A DNA stretch of 39,372 bases from [Clostridium] symbiosum ATCC 14940 (GCF_000466485.1 NZ_KE993038.1:7492-46863); one strand, 5' to 3'; shown: positions 24,679 through 32,714, counted from the first letter of the stretch. Translations and numbers: made by a program. Notes: generated by a model not told the origin, from the sequence alone.

Positions 24679-25782
24679 ATGTCATTCAAATTAAAAACAT
24701 ACCAGGCCCCGGATTTTACACAGCCCAGTCTGATGAACGCCCCGGAGGCAAGACTGGAACCGGCGCCTTTTGATAAAGTTGCTCCGGACGGGTATCACGC
24801 CACCACTATATTTCCCGAGTATTTTAAGGTTGGGAGTCAGTGGCTGCTGGCAGAGGAAAGCCGCATGGACTGCGTGGCGGTATTTGAGAATGGGAAAATC
24901 CATGTCCGTGAATTCCGAAACTTAAAAAAGGGTGACCTGGTATTCACCGGGAGGAAAGAAGACGGAGAGGAAGGAATCTTTGTATATCCTGACGGCTTCA
25001 GGGAACTGGGGCAGGACGGCGTGGAAGCGCCGGGGGAGGCATTTGCTTTCCGGCAGAGCCGGTCAAGGGAAACGGCATTTTCGCGTGATTATGATAACAT
25101 CTATGAACTTCTGGAATATGAGAAGGAACACGGCTATGTAGTCTGGGTGCTGGGACCGGCCTGTGCCTTCGATGCGGATTCAAGGGCAGCCTTCTCCAAG
25201 CTCGTGATGAATGGCTATGTGGATGCCCTGCTGGCCGGGAATGCGCTGGCCACCCATGATCTGGAAGGCGCCTACTTAAAGACGGCCCTCGGTCAGGACA
25301 TCTATACCCAGCATAGTTACCAGGGAGGCCATTATAATCATATCGATACGATCAATAAGGTAAAATACCACGGCTCGATTCCGGCCTTTATCGAAAAGGA
25401 AGGGATTGATAACGGCATTATATATAGCTGTGTGAAAAAAGAAGTTCCCTTTGTCCTGGTGGGTTCCATCCGCGACGACGGACCTCTGCCTGAGGTTTAC
25501 GCAAATGTGTATGAAGGGCAGGATGCCATGAGATGCTGTGTCAGCAAAGCGACGACAGTCATCTGTATGGCGACGACCCTCCACTCCGTTGCAACGGGCA
25601 ATATGACCCCGTCTTTCCGTATGATGCCGGACGGGACGATCCGCCAGGTGTATTTTTATACGGTGGATATATCCGAGTTTGCGGTGAATAAGATGGGAGA
25701 CAGAGGCAGCCTGTCGGCCAAGAGCATCGTTACCAATGTCCAGGATTTTGTGGTAAATGTGAGTAAAGGGCTGAAGTTGTAA
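24679..25782 (+). CDS. LOR/SDH-domain protein (TIGR00300-like, archaeal-type ornithine cyclodeaminase group)
   Basis: The 367-residue protein carries the conserved blocks of the LOR/SDH domain family: GNALATHDLEGAYLKTALGQ (about 195-214), INKVKYHGSI, PFVLVGSIRDDGPLP (about 254-268), ATTLHSVATGNMTPS (about 294-308) and the ending NKMGDRGSLSAKSIVTNVQDF. Members include archaeal ornithine cyclodeaminases and cyanobacterial enzymes of arginine or ornithine breakdown. An N-terminal domain of about 110 residues precedes the core. The substrate here is unproven. GAGGAGG precedes the ATG. It is a single-gene unit. Confidence 0.85.
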   Translation: MSFKLKTYQAPDFTQPSLMNAPEARLEPAPFDKVAPDGYHATTIFPEYFKVGSQWLLAEESRMDCVAVFENGKIHVREFRNLKKGDLVFTGRKEDGEEGIFVYPDGFRELGQDGVEAPGEAFAFRQSRSRETAFSRDYDNIYELLEYEKEHGYVVWVLGPACAFDADSRAAFSKLVMNGYVDALLAGNALATHDLEGAYLKTALGQDIYTQHSYQGGHYNHIDTINKVKYHGSIPAFIEKEGIDNGIIYSCVKKEVPFVLVGSIRDDGPLPEVYANVYEGQDAMRCCVSKATTVICMATTLHSVATGNMTPSFRMMPDGTIRQVYFYTVDISEFAVNKMGDRGSLSAKSIVTNVQDFVVNVSKGLKL

Positions 25783-25830
25783 TAAACGAATTGCAGCATT
25801 CCAATAGGATCGAAAAATGATTAAATATAG

Positions 25831-25961
25831 TTGACATTTGCCACAAAAAGCAATTATAATAAGGGTAGAAAAAAGGCAGTTCACTCCAACAGAGTGGCTT
25901 CCAAGTTAATAACTCATTAAAAAAATAGTCACTAAGCTTGCAGGCGGGTGACTATTTTTTT
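25831..25961 (+). ncRNA. Candidate antisense RNA antitoxin with promoter and terminator
   Basis: TTGACA (25831-25836), 18 nt and TATAAT (25855-25860) form a strong promoter with no open frame behind it. The RNA would start near 25867 and end at a bidirectional terminator, AATAGTCAC (25924-25932) pairing with GTGACTATT (25948-25956) and flanked by A and T runs. It runs against the Hol-Tox gene and overlaps its 3' end including the stop codon, as in TxpA/RatA-type loci. Its 5' part (GGCAGTTC and GTGGCTTCC words at 25874-25902) resembles the toxin leader in the same sense. The antitoxin role is inferred. Confidence 0.72.
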
Positions 25962-26050
25962 CTACCATTGTGCTTATCTATGTATACCAGGATTGCAACA
26001 ATTAGCATTGCCACATTTATGATTATCATAAATTCCTCATATGTAGACAT
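25952..26050 (-). CDS. Holin-like type I toxin (Hol-Tox/TxpA-like), 32 residues
   Basis: The 32-residue peptide begins MSTYEEFMIIINVAMLIV and ends in the charged tail DKHNGRKK: one membrane helix with a basic end, the pattern of the putative holin-like toxin family of Firmicutes. GAAAGGGGGTGG precedes the ATG. The stop TAG lies within the stem of the shared terminator. Its mRNA would start near 26102, leaving a structured 50-nt leader. A convergent RNA gene overlaps its 3' end. Such peptides insert in the membrane when unrepressed. Confidence 0.82.
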   Translation of the reverse strand: MSTYEEFMIIINVAMLIVAILVYIDKHNGRKK

Positions 26051-26056
26051 CACAGA

Positions 26057-26103
26057 CCACCCCCTTTCGGAGATGGAAGCCACCCAGCAGTAGGAACTGC
26101 CTG
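26057..26103 (-). repeat. Toxin-leader direct repeat, left copy
   Basis: These 47 bp are the toxin 5' leader and ribosome site. They match 27453-27499 in the same orientation with only a few differences. The two copies bound the AT-rich islet. Confidence 0.85.
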
Positions 26104-26108
26104 AAATT

Positions 26109-26137
26109 ATTATACTAAATGGTGATACAGATGTAAA
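26109..26137 (-). promoter_or_regulatory. Promoter of the Hol-Tox gene
   Basis: On the minus strand TTTACA (26137-26132), 17 nt and TATAAT (26114-26109). The same pair with the same spacing precedes the broken second toxin copy at 27533-27505, supporting both. Confidence 0.8.
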
Positions 26138-26139
26138 TA

Positions 26140-26500
26140 TTGTTAAGAGTATATACCGGATTTTGAAAACAAAGAAGTTTTAGAAAGAACGGCTGAATAT
26201 AGGGAGGGAAATATAAATGCAAATCGAAAAATCTCAAAATAGTCGGCCTTTTCATAAACTCATAAGTATTGATTTCGTTTTCACGGCAACATCTTGAAAA
26301 TCCACAGAGAAGCTAGTAAAAACAATGGTTTCACGAAGAGGAATGGCGCTTACTACACCATTTATTAAAGAGTTTTGATATGACGAAATTTTTATAGATG
26401 GTAATTTGAATTGCGGCATGATGAGCTAATTGAGTGAAATAGGATTAGTATTCGACTGAATAAATGTAACTACAATTTAAATTTATAAAGACGAAAGAAG
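26140..26500. other. AT-rich stretch without a recognisable gene
   Basis: The DNA is much richer in A and T than the surroundings. A 26-residue open frame at 26217-26297 (plus, after GGGAGGG) starts MQIEKSQNSRPFHK but matches nothing I recognise. Stops in all frames over the rest suggest decayed coding DNA. Confidence 0.45.
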
Positions 26501-26501
26501 G

Positions 26502-27203
26502 GTGAATGTGAATTATCTATTTTATATAACAGTTCATGTATACGCCGAAGAGAAAATTGATGATAGAGTGCTCGTATTACATAGTAAAAATTACGGAATA
26601 GTTGGAAAAGATATAATAGCCCCATTAAGAAAAATCAATGGTAAGGAGTATAATATAAAAAATGTTCAAGATACATACAAGGTAAAAGAATTGTGGGATT
26701 GGATTGATTTTAAATTGTATGGAAACAGCTTGAGAGCTGAACACAATGATATTATTGACTTTGTTCAAGAATATAATATTGTGGAAAAATATCTAATATT
26801 CAATAATTTACGTTATACGATTGAAGATACTAATAAACCATTGCTCTATTATCTTCATAAAATGGGGATATCAGAAACAGAAAAGATAAATATTCAACTT
26901 TTAGTAAGTTCGGACGCTGGAACTATATTTAAAGACGACGGTATACGGTATTATATACACTCGAAGGAATCCGGAAAGCATAATACACCCCATGTTCATG
27001 TTGATATTCGCCATGAGGTTTCAGGTTCATTTTCTCTTATTGATGGTAGCCAATTATCAGGTGATGGAATTAAAAAAAATGATGTAAATAGAATAAGGAT
27101 TATGATTAAGAGTAAACAGAAGGAATTAATTGAATATTGGAATGAACATACAGACGGTTTAACAGTTGATTTAAATCAAGCATTAGGGCTGATAAAATAT
27201 TAA
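26502..27203 (+). CDS. DUF4160-like protein in AT-rich islet
   Basis: The 233-residue protein has no recognised N-terminal part (1-140). Its C-terminal 85 residues resemble DUF4160: DDGIRYYIHSKESGKHNTPH, then VHV, an SGD segment and KELIEYWNEHTDG, where the family has a His-rich HxPPHxHV pattern and a final EL..W helix. DUF4160 proteins are often encoded in mobile or toxin-antitoxin contexts, but no function is established. The start is GTG, either 26502 or 26508 (the second is better spaced from GAAAGAAGG). Base use is far more AT-rich than neighbours, suggesting transfer. No partner gene is adjacent. Confidence 0.62.
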   Translation: MNVNYLFYITVHVYAEEKIDDRVLVLHSKNYGIVGKDIIAPLRKINGKEYNIKNVQDTYKVKELWDWIDFKLYGNSLRAEHNDIIDFVQEYNIVEKYLIFNNLRYTIEDTNKPLLYYLHKMGISETEKINIQLLVSSDAGTIFKDDGIRYYIHSKESGKHNTPHVHVDIRHEVSGSFSLIDGSQLSGDGIKKNDVNRIRIMIKSKQKELIEYWNEHTDGLTVDLNQALGLIKY

Positions 27204-27261
27204 AAACCACTCATTTTATCTAGAAATTAAACCATGTAAGCAATCGGAAATAGGGGGTAAT

Positions 27262-27395
27262 GATGAAAAAATCCTCCACAGTAATCTGGGAAGCCAGTAT
27301 ACCAGCAAGGTGTTCGGGAACTTCCTTACCAACAGGGGCGTGGTCCATTCTTTCTGCCGAAAGGGGAATCCTATGACAATGCCTGTATCGAATCA
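27262..27395 (+). pseudogene. IS3-family transposase remnant (OrfB C-terminal end)
   Basis: Translation gives ILHSNLGSQYTSKVFGNF, then VVHSFCRKGNP and, after a one-base frame change near 27371, YDNACIES. This is the end of the rve integrase core of IS3/IS150 OrfB (HSDxGSQYTS and SxKGNPYDNAxxES). The catalytic-motif Asp is Asn and the frame is broken, so it is dead. At about 27396 it ends abruptly in toxin-like sequence. Confidence 0.8.
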
Positions 27396-27446
27396 ATAAA
27401 TACCCCAAATGCAATCATTAAAGAAAGTGTCTCATATGTACTCATG
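27390..27446 (-). pseudogene. Broken second Hol-Tox toxin gene
   Basis: From ATG 27446 the frame reads MSTYETLSF and then shifts; removing one A from the run at 27420-27423 restores LMIAFGVFID, the usual toxin helix. The 3' part is replaced by the IS3 remnant. The promoter (minus, TTTACA 27533-27528, 17 nt, TATAAT 27510-27505) and the leader are intact. Confidence 0.75.
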
Positions 27447-27452
27447 TTATAC

Positions 27453-27499
27453 CACCCCCTTTCGGAGATGGAAGTAACCCGGCAGTAGGAACTGCCTGT
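27453..27499 (-). repeat. Toxin-leader direct repeat, right copy
   Basis: Second copy of the 47-bp toxin leader and ribosome site found at 26057-26103, same orientation, about 1.4 kb away. Confidence 0.85.
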
Positions 27500-27615
27500 A
27501 CTAATTATACTAGATAGTAAAACGACTGTAAATAAAAGAATAAAAAACAAACACTTGTTCCGAGTATTATGTTGTAGTAAACTTTAACTATCAAAAATGA
27601 ATGAGGAAATGGTAT

Positions 27616-28095
27616 ATGGATAAGCAATATAAGAATCACATCAAAATACTTTTTGTTTGTCATGGGAACATCTGCCGTTCCCCGCTTGCGGAGTACATCC
27701 TCCGCGACATGGTGACAAAACGCGGTGACAGCGCCGGATTTTATATCGCATCCGCAGCCACCAGTACGGAGGAGATTGGCAATCCGGTCCATCCGCCTGC
27801 CAGGCGGAAATTACAGGAGCACGGAATTTCCTGTGACGGAAAACGGGCGGTTCAGTTAAAAAAGAGTGATTACGCTGAATATGATTATCTGCTGGGAATG
27901 GAAGAACGCAATATTATCAATATGAAACGGATACTCGGCGGAGATCCAAAAGGAAAGGTATACCGTCTTCTCGATTTTTCCGATCGTCCGCGAGACATTG
28001 CGGATCCCTGGTACAGCGGTGATTTTGACACGGCCTATGAGGATATCAGGGAGGGTTGCGAAGCATTTCTGAACTTCCTGGAGACCGGGAAATAA
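27616..28095 (+). CDS. Low-molecular-weight protein tyrosine phosphatase
   Basis: The 159-residue protein has the P-loop VCHGNICRSPLAE with the nucleophile Cys15 and Arg21 (C-x5-R), and the general-acid loop with Asp in ADPWYSGDF near the C terminus (about 130-138). These cytoplasmic enzymes dephosphorylate protein tyrosine or arginine residues, often in control of exopolysaccharide synthesis or stress. GAGGA 8 bp upstream favours ATG 27616 over the ATG at 27601. It is a single gene with its own terminator. No tyrosine kinase gene is near. Confidence 0.93.
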   Translation: MDKQYKNHIKILFVCHGNICRSPLAEYILRDMVTKRGDSAGFYIASAATSTEEIGNPVHPPARRKLQEHGISCDGKRAVQLKKSDYAEYDYLLGMEERNIINMKRILGGDPKGKVYRLLDFSDRPRDIADPWYSGDFDTAYEDIREGCEAFLNFLETGK

Positions 28096-28115
28096 ACAGG
28101 CGGACTAGCAGGTGA

Positions 28116-28170
28116 AACAGTAGAACCGGACATATTAACTACACTTTTAACGTCCGGTTCTGCTGTTTTC
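28116..28170 (+). terminator. Terminator after the phosphatase gene
   Basis: AACAG and AGAACCGGAC on the left pair with GTCCGGTTCT and CTGTT on the right, followed by TTTC. Confidence 0.85.
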
Positions 28171-28183
28171 ATGGCGGCGGTCT

Positions 28184-28726
28184 TTAGTATAAATTTATTT
28201 GATATTTTTTCATTTTCCGCCATAGAGTGGCCGTGCTTATATTAAGTTCCACGGCTGTCTTGATTCTGCTCCCGTTATTCCTGTGCAGGCATTCCTCGAT
28301 TCTTTGCTGCTCACAGTTGTTTAGAGCCTGACTCAGTGCGGGCTTATTTTTGGCCCTGGCAAGCAATTCTGTTTTATCACAGCTTTCTGCCTTTATCCGG
28401 GTTCCCGGTGGCTTCGTATTCAAATCCGTTTCCATATCGGTTTCCATCATATCGCAGCCCGCGCCATTTCCTTTGGCGGCAGTTATCCCGTAAACGATTC
28501 CTTCCAAATCCCCTGCGGATATTACATCTGTTTCAGCCAGAGTCACAATTCGTTCCAGCAGGTTAAAGAGCTGCCTGATATTGCCCGGATAAGAGCCGAA
28601 GCTGAGGAGGCTGACTGCATCTTCCCTGAAATGAACGGGATAATTCAGCTTTTTCAGATAAGCCTCAATCAGGAGGGGGATATCGCCCCGCCTGTTCCGG
28701 AGCGGCGGAAGCTTAAGCTCCAACAC
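28184..28726 (-). pseudogene. Sigma-54-dependent activator, C-terminal fragment
   Basis: The fragment begins at VLELKLPPLRNRRGDIPLLI, a conserved point near the end of the AAA+ sigma-54 interaction domain. It continues through the end of that domain (GSYPGNIRQLFNLLERIV) and closes with a Fis-type helix-turn-helix (NNCEQQRIEECLHRNNGSRI and the following helices). The sensory part and the ATPase core with Walker motifs are missing, so it cannot activate sigma-54 polymerase. Homology stops at about 28725, where sequence of the divergent permease begins. There is no ribosome site before the apparent start. Confidence 0.85.
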
Positions 28727-29965
28727 ATGTTTGGCGGAAGCAGGGCGGCAGAGCTTCTGCTCGGAGGAATTAAATATGCGCTGAGTTATGAGGTATTGTT
28801 TGCCTCTCTGGCATTTGTATTCATGTCATTTTTACTTCAGAGCACCAGTGTTCTTCAGGGAATGCTGAAGATTTTCAACCGCCTGTTCAGAAAGATGAAG
28901 GGAGGTCCCGCCTATGTAAATACGGCGATTTCATCTTTTCTGGGAATGCTGTCGGGAGGAAACACTCCCAACGCCGCCACGTCAGGAGCATTTACGGCAC
29001 AGTGGCTCTTATCGACAGGCTGGAAAAGAGAGCAGGCCGCCACGCTGATAGCAGCCAACGGAGGCCTGGGAGCCGGTTTCCCGCCTAGTTCCTCTCTGTT
29101 TATTGTTCTGGCATTTCCGACCGTAGCGGGCGCCGTTTCCGAGGGGCAGCTTTACATTGCTTTATTTTTGACCGGTATTTATCAGGTTATTTGGAGAGTT
29201 GTTTATATTCATTATATTATCAGAAAAAATCATATAGTACTTCCTGAGACGGTAACGGATGAGCCATGGAGCAGCGTTATGAAGACGGCTGGAAAGAATC
29301 TTCTGCTGTTCCTGGGGGCAATCATTCCGGTAGCCCTCAATATGGGGCCGTTGTCTGATTTGATTGCGGGCCGCTCCGAGGTATGGAAAGCGGCAGTTGA
29401 CAGTATTAATATACTGGTTTGGATACCGATTCTGATGATCGCAATCATTCTGGCTCTGGGGTGGAAGGATATCCGGGAAAAATTTCATTTCAGGGAGCAG
29501 TTTGTGGAAGAATTAATTCCTCATTTTTCCAGTACAGGCGGTCTTTTGATATTTGTCTTTGCGGCAAGCAATATTATCAGTAAGCTGGGCCTCTCTGAAG
29601 ATATTGTACAGATTTTAAATTCCATGAGCCTGTCAAAAGTTGCAACAGTTGTTATCATATTGATCCTGGTTGCAGTAGTTGCCGGTCCTCTGTCTTCCAC
29701 GGCAACACTCACGTCGATTGGAGTTATCTCCCATGCGATTTTAGTATCTGTGGGTATCGATCCGCTTGCAGCGGCTACTGCTATTCTCGTTGTGGCATCC
29801 ACAGAGGGAGCTTCACCGCCGGCGTCGGGAGTACTGTTTGTGGCCTGCGGCCTGACGGAATGCGACCCGCCGAAGATATTTATGCCGCTTATCAAATGGT
29901 TTGTTCTGCCAATCACCTGTATTGCAGTTTTGGTATGCCTCGGTATATTACCGCTGCCGCGTTAA
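28727..29965 (+). pseudogene. TRAP transporter large permease (DctM), N-terminally truncated
   Basis: About 410 residues match the DctM-type large subunit of TRAP transporters from the end of its first helix on: LLGGIKYALSYEVLFASLAF, then SGGNTPNAATSGAFTAQWL, GGLGAGFPPSSSLFIVLAF and the C-terminal GPLSSTATLTSIGVISHAIL. About 50 N-terminal residues of the family are absent and no ribosome site lies before ATG 28727. The frame downstream is intact. No solute-binding protein or normal DctQ gene is beside it. It probably lost its start and promoter in the same event that cut the divergent sigma-54 activator. Weak expression from another start cannot be excluded. Confidence 0.75.
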
Positions 29966-29974
29966 GGAGGGCTT

Positions 29975-30211
29975 ATGAAAAAATTATATTATAATCTTAT
30001 TTTAATCGGTTTTCTTATCTTTTTTCTGGGTGGATGCATTTACGTGGCGGGCCAGATTGTCTGTCTGCTCATTGGACAGCCGGAAATTATGATCTCATTA
30101 GAGGGAGTCACGAAGGTGATATTCCCGGCGGCATCGATCAGCGGTCTTCTTTGCTTTTTAAATCAGTATCTGTTCGCGAAACAACCAAAAAAAGAAGGGA
30201 AACGTAAGTAG
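29975..30211 (+). CDS. Small two-helix membrane protein after the TRAP permease
   Basis: The 78-residue protein has two hydrophobic helices (about residues 7-32 and 45-65) and a basic tail. TAAGGAGGG precedes the ATG, 9 bp after the permease stop, so it was cotranscribed with it. It is not a recognisable DctQ (which has four helices) but may be a small accessory subunit. With the permease truncated, it is probably unused. Confidence 0.6.
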   Translation: MKKLYYNLILIGFLIFFLGGCIYVAGQIVCLLIGQPEIMISLEGVTKVIFPAASISGLLCFLNQYLFAKQPKKEGKRK

Positions 30212-30291
30212 CCGATCCATGTAAAACAGAGTTTATGCAATTTTCTGCCAAAAATGTCAGAAAATCGTAATTCATTTTTTATACAAATAGA

Positions 30292-30347
30292 TTGACAGCT
30301 GTATATATACTGTGTATAATTAACATACACAGTATATATACAGCTGT
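30292..30347 (+). promoter_or_regulatory. Consensus promoter inside a 53-bp perfect palindrome
   Basis: TTGACA (30292-30297), 17 nt and TATAAT (30315-30320) form a perfect sigma-A promoter. Two perfect 23-bp arms, 30295-30317 and 30325-30347, separated by 7 bp, cover nearly all of it. The palindrome lies 62 bp before the GntR gene and is a probable self-regulating operator. Confidence 0.92.
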
Positions 30348-30409
30348 TTTGCTGAGTTATTTTTTGACGTAATACGCGAAGCGGCAAGCACTGCAGGAGA
30401 AATAACGGT

Positions 30410-30784
30410 ATGAATATTATTATAAGTAATTCCGGCGATAAGCCGATTTATGAGCAGATTACAAGCCAGATTAAGAATGCAATTATTTCAGGAGAATTGG
30501 AAGCAGGGGCCCCGCTTCCGTCACTCCGCTATCTGGCTAAGGAATTGCGGGTCAGCCTTATTTCCACGAAACGGGCTTATGAAGAATTGGAGAAAGACGG
30601 TTTTATCGAATCCGTTCAGGGGAAAGGCAGCTTTGTCACAGGAAAGAATAAGGAACTGATGAAGGAAGAACAGTTTAAGAAGATTGAAGAATGCCTGCAG
30701 GAGGCGGTGGACATGGCGAGGATTGCCCACATTCCCTGCGAAGAGCTTAAGGATGTATTGGCAGCCATGTACGATGAGGGTTAG
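30410..30784 (+). CDS. GntR family regulator, YtrA type
   Basis: The 124-residue protein has the GntR winged helix (residues about 8-75: KPIYEQITSQIKNAIISGEL, then LPSLRYLAKELRVSLISTKR and GKGSFV) and only a short C-terminal helix pair, the YtrA subfamily form. YtrA-type repressors control their own operon with ABC transporter genes and are relieved by cell-wall-active compounds. Here an ABC ATPase and a permease gene follow, and the promoter upstream lies in a long palindrome, so the same arrangement is expected. The inducer is unknown. Confidence 0.92.
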   Translation: MNIIISNSGDKPIYEQITSQIKNAIISGELEAGAPLPSLRYLAKELRVSLISTKRAYEELEKDGFIESVQGKGSFVTGKNKELMKEEQFKKIEECLQEAVDMARIAHIPCEELKDVLAAMYDEG

Positions 30785-30868
30785 CCGGTTTAGGAGCCGA
30801 TATCTGCAAAGAGAGTCAGAGACGAAACAGGACACGAGTCAGTAGGCAATGAATATAGGAGTTAATAG

Positions 30869-31780
30869 GTGATGAATATGGAAGAGAGAGAAAATAATAT
30901 TCTGGAAATCAGAGGCCTGACAAAACATTACAGTGATTTCACCCTCCAGGATCTGAACCTGGAACTGCCATACGGCTGCATTATGGGGCTGATGGGTGAG
31001 AATGGCGCAGGAAAGAGTACAACGATTAAGGCAGCGTTAAATTTAATCCACCGGGACGGGGGAACGATCCGGATGTTCGGTGAAGACATAGGCGAGGATA
31101 ATTCCAGGCTGAGGGAGAACATCGGAATCGTCATGGAAGGACTGAATCTTCCTGATCTGTTTAAGGCGGTGGAAGTGGACAGCATGATGAGGGGGATATA
31201 CAGGAACTGGGACAGTGATTGCTTTTATCAATATTTGGAAAAGTTTCATATAAACCGCAAAAAGAAAATTAAAGAATATTCCAGAGGAATGAAGATAAAG
31301 CTTGCCCTGTCCATCGCACTTTCCCACAATGCAGGGCTGCTGATTCTCGACGAACCTACAAGCGGTCTCGATCCGGTTGTAAGGGAGGAAGTGCTTGATA
31401 TTTTGAAAGAGTTTGTCATGGACGAGAGCCATTCTGTGTTAATTTCATCCCACATTATCAGTGATATTGAGAAGACGGCAGATTACGCTGCCTTCATTCA
31501 CCAGGGAAGGCTGATGCTCTGTGAGGAAAAGGACCGTCTGCTGGATGAATACAGAATTTTAAAAGGCAGCCGCAGTGATATCATGAAAATGGAGGCAGAC
31601 GGCGGTGTCCGGGTGGCAGGAATGCGGGAGAACAGCTTTGGTGCGGAAGCTCTGGTTAAGACGAACAGTCCTGTCAAATCAAAAGAAGGGATTGTGGTGG
31701 AAGCGGCATCCCTGGAAGAAATCATGCTTTTTCTGATAAAGTCCGAAGACAGAAGCTGCGGTAATGCGGCAGTGTATTGA
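30869..31780 (+). CDS. ABC transporter ATPase of the YtrB type
   Basis: The 303-residue protein has Walker A MGENGAGKST (about residues 43-52), a signature-like EYSRGM (about 135-140), Walker B GLLILDEPTSGLDP (about 152-165) and the switch HI in SSHIISD. The C-terminal 90 residues are an accessory part as in CcmA/YtrB-like exporters. It probably pairs with the next gene, an ABC-2 type membrane protein. The start is GTG 30869 or ATG 30872 after AGGAG. Confidence 0.92.
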   Translation: MMNMEERENNILEIRGLTKHYSDFTLQDLNLELPYGCIMGLMGENGAGKSTTIKAALNLIHRDGGTIRMFGEDIGEDNSRLRENIGIVMEGLNLPDLFKAVEVDSMMRGIYRNWDSDCFYQYLEKFHINRKKKIKEYSRGMKIKLALSIALSHNAGLLILDEPTSGLDPVVREEVLDILKEFVMDESHSVLISSHIISDIEKTADYAAFIHQGRLMLCEEKDRLLDEYRILKGSRSDIMKMEADGGVRVAGMRENSFGAEALVKTNSPVKSKEGIVVEAASLEEIMLFLIKSEDRSCGNAAVY

Positions 31781-31839
31781 GAAAACGGTTCTGCGGGCCG
31801 TCCGGGACGGCACAGTGAATGAGAGAAAGGGGTTTTATT

Positions 31840-32457
31840 ATGAAAGGTTTACTCTATAAGGAGTTTTGTATGTTTAAGCCGCAGTTTAAAAGCTGGGCCT
31901 TCGTCTTAATATTTTTTATCATATACGGTATTATCTTTAAGAACGTATATATGATTACGATGATGATATCCGTGCTGGGGCTTGTGTCTTGTTTCAGCTC
32001 ATTCAGTTATGATAAGCAGTACCGGTGCGATGAATATCTGGCCGCGATGCCGGTGAGCAGGAAGCAGCTTGTATGGTCTAAATATATTTTTGTGCTGTGT
32101 CTGGATCTGATATTGGCGGCAGCAGCCTTTGTTCTGGCGGCAGGATATGCAGTCTGGGCAGGGGAACCTCTGGTGGAGCTGCTTGCTGGCGTGGGCAGCG
32201 CACTGGTGGTAACTGTGCTGATGCAGGCAATTTTGCTGCCGATAGTCTATATAATAGGGATTGATAAAGCGAGATATGTAAACATTGTCATCTGGATGGT
32301 ACCCTGGGTAGTGATTATGCTGTTTCGTGACAGGCTGCCCCAGATTCAGAAGGAGCAGATAATCATGATGCTGAAAATCATTCCGGTTATTGCAGTTGTT
32401 CTGATGGTGGTTTCAGTCTGTATCTCAGTATCGGTATTTAGAAAGAAAGATTTATAA
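31840..32457 (+). CDS. ABC-2 type transporter permease
   Basis: The 205-residue protein has about six membrane helices and the short cytoplasmic stretch SYDKQYRCDEYLAAMPVSRK (about 61-80), common in ABC-2 permeases of this size in clostridia. AAAGGGG before ATG 31840 decides the start. It closes the GntR-ABC operon and is followed by a strong terminator. Its likely role is export of, or protection against, a membrane-active compound, by analogy with Ytr/Bcr systems. Confidence 0.87.
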   Translation: MKGLLYKEFCMFKPQFKSWAFVLIFFIIYGIIFKNVYMITMMISVLGLVSCFSSFSYDKQYRCDEYLAAMPVSRKQLVWSKYIFVLCLDLILAAAAFVLAAGYAVWAGEPLVELLAGVGSALVVTVLMQAILLPIVYIIGIDKARYVNIVIWMVPWVVIMLFRDRLPQIQKEQIIMMLKIIPVIAVVLMVVSVCISVSVFRKKDL

Positions 32458-32472
32458 TAGATGTTTAAAAGA

Positions 32473-32525
32473 TTGAGCGGAATTAAGGCCGGAAGAGTAT
32501 CGCCGGATTTAATTCCGCTCAATTT
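32473..32525 (+). terminator. Terminator of the GntR-ABC operon
   Basis: TTGAGCGGAATTAA (32473-32486) pairs with TTAATTCCGCTCAA (32509-32522) over 14 bp, with an inner CCGG/CCGG helix, and is followed by TTTC. Confidence 0.88.
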
Positions 32526-32579
32526 CGTGTGAAATACACACGAAAACACCTCGCAAAACATTACCCCGTGAAAAGTTAC
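32523..32579 (-). repeat. Family 1 repeat, copy D, one end only
   Basis: On the minus strand it begins GTAACTTTTCAC (32579-32568) and has the core GCGAGGTGTTTTCGTGTG and its small hairpin, then stops at the terminator of the ABC operon. No target duplication is seen. It lies just upstream of the cad promoter. Confidence 0.72.
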
Positions 32580-32619
32580 GATGTGTTCTCCATCCTTCAA
32601 TTAATTTTAATAAAAGTTC

Positions 32620-32678
32620 TTGACATCTCAGCAAAAGAGTCATATTATATACATATGAACAATCGTTCATATGTATAT
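32620..32678 (+). promoter_or_regulatory. cad promoter and ArsR/SmtB-type operator
   Basis: TTGACA (32620-32625), 17 nt and TATTAT (32643-32648) form the promoter. Perfect 14-bp inverted arms, 32647-32660 and 32665-32678 (..ATATGAAC and GTTCATAT..), cover the transcription start. The TGAAC/GTTCA form is that of operators for CadC/SmtB metal repressors, encoded here directly downstream. Confidence 0.9.
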
Positions 32679-32714
32679 TCGATAATATGTATTACAATAC
32701 AGTTTAAGAGGAGA

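Noticed and set aside
28631-28726. Permease start at 28631
   Set aside because: This stretch is antisense to the conserved sigma-54 activator fragment, so the extra N-terminal residues are not permease sequence.
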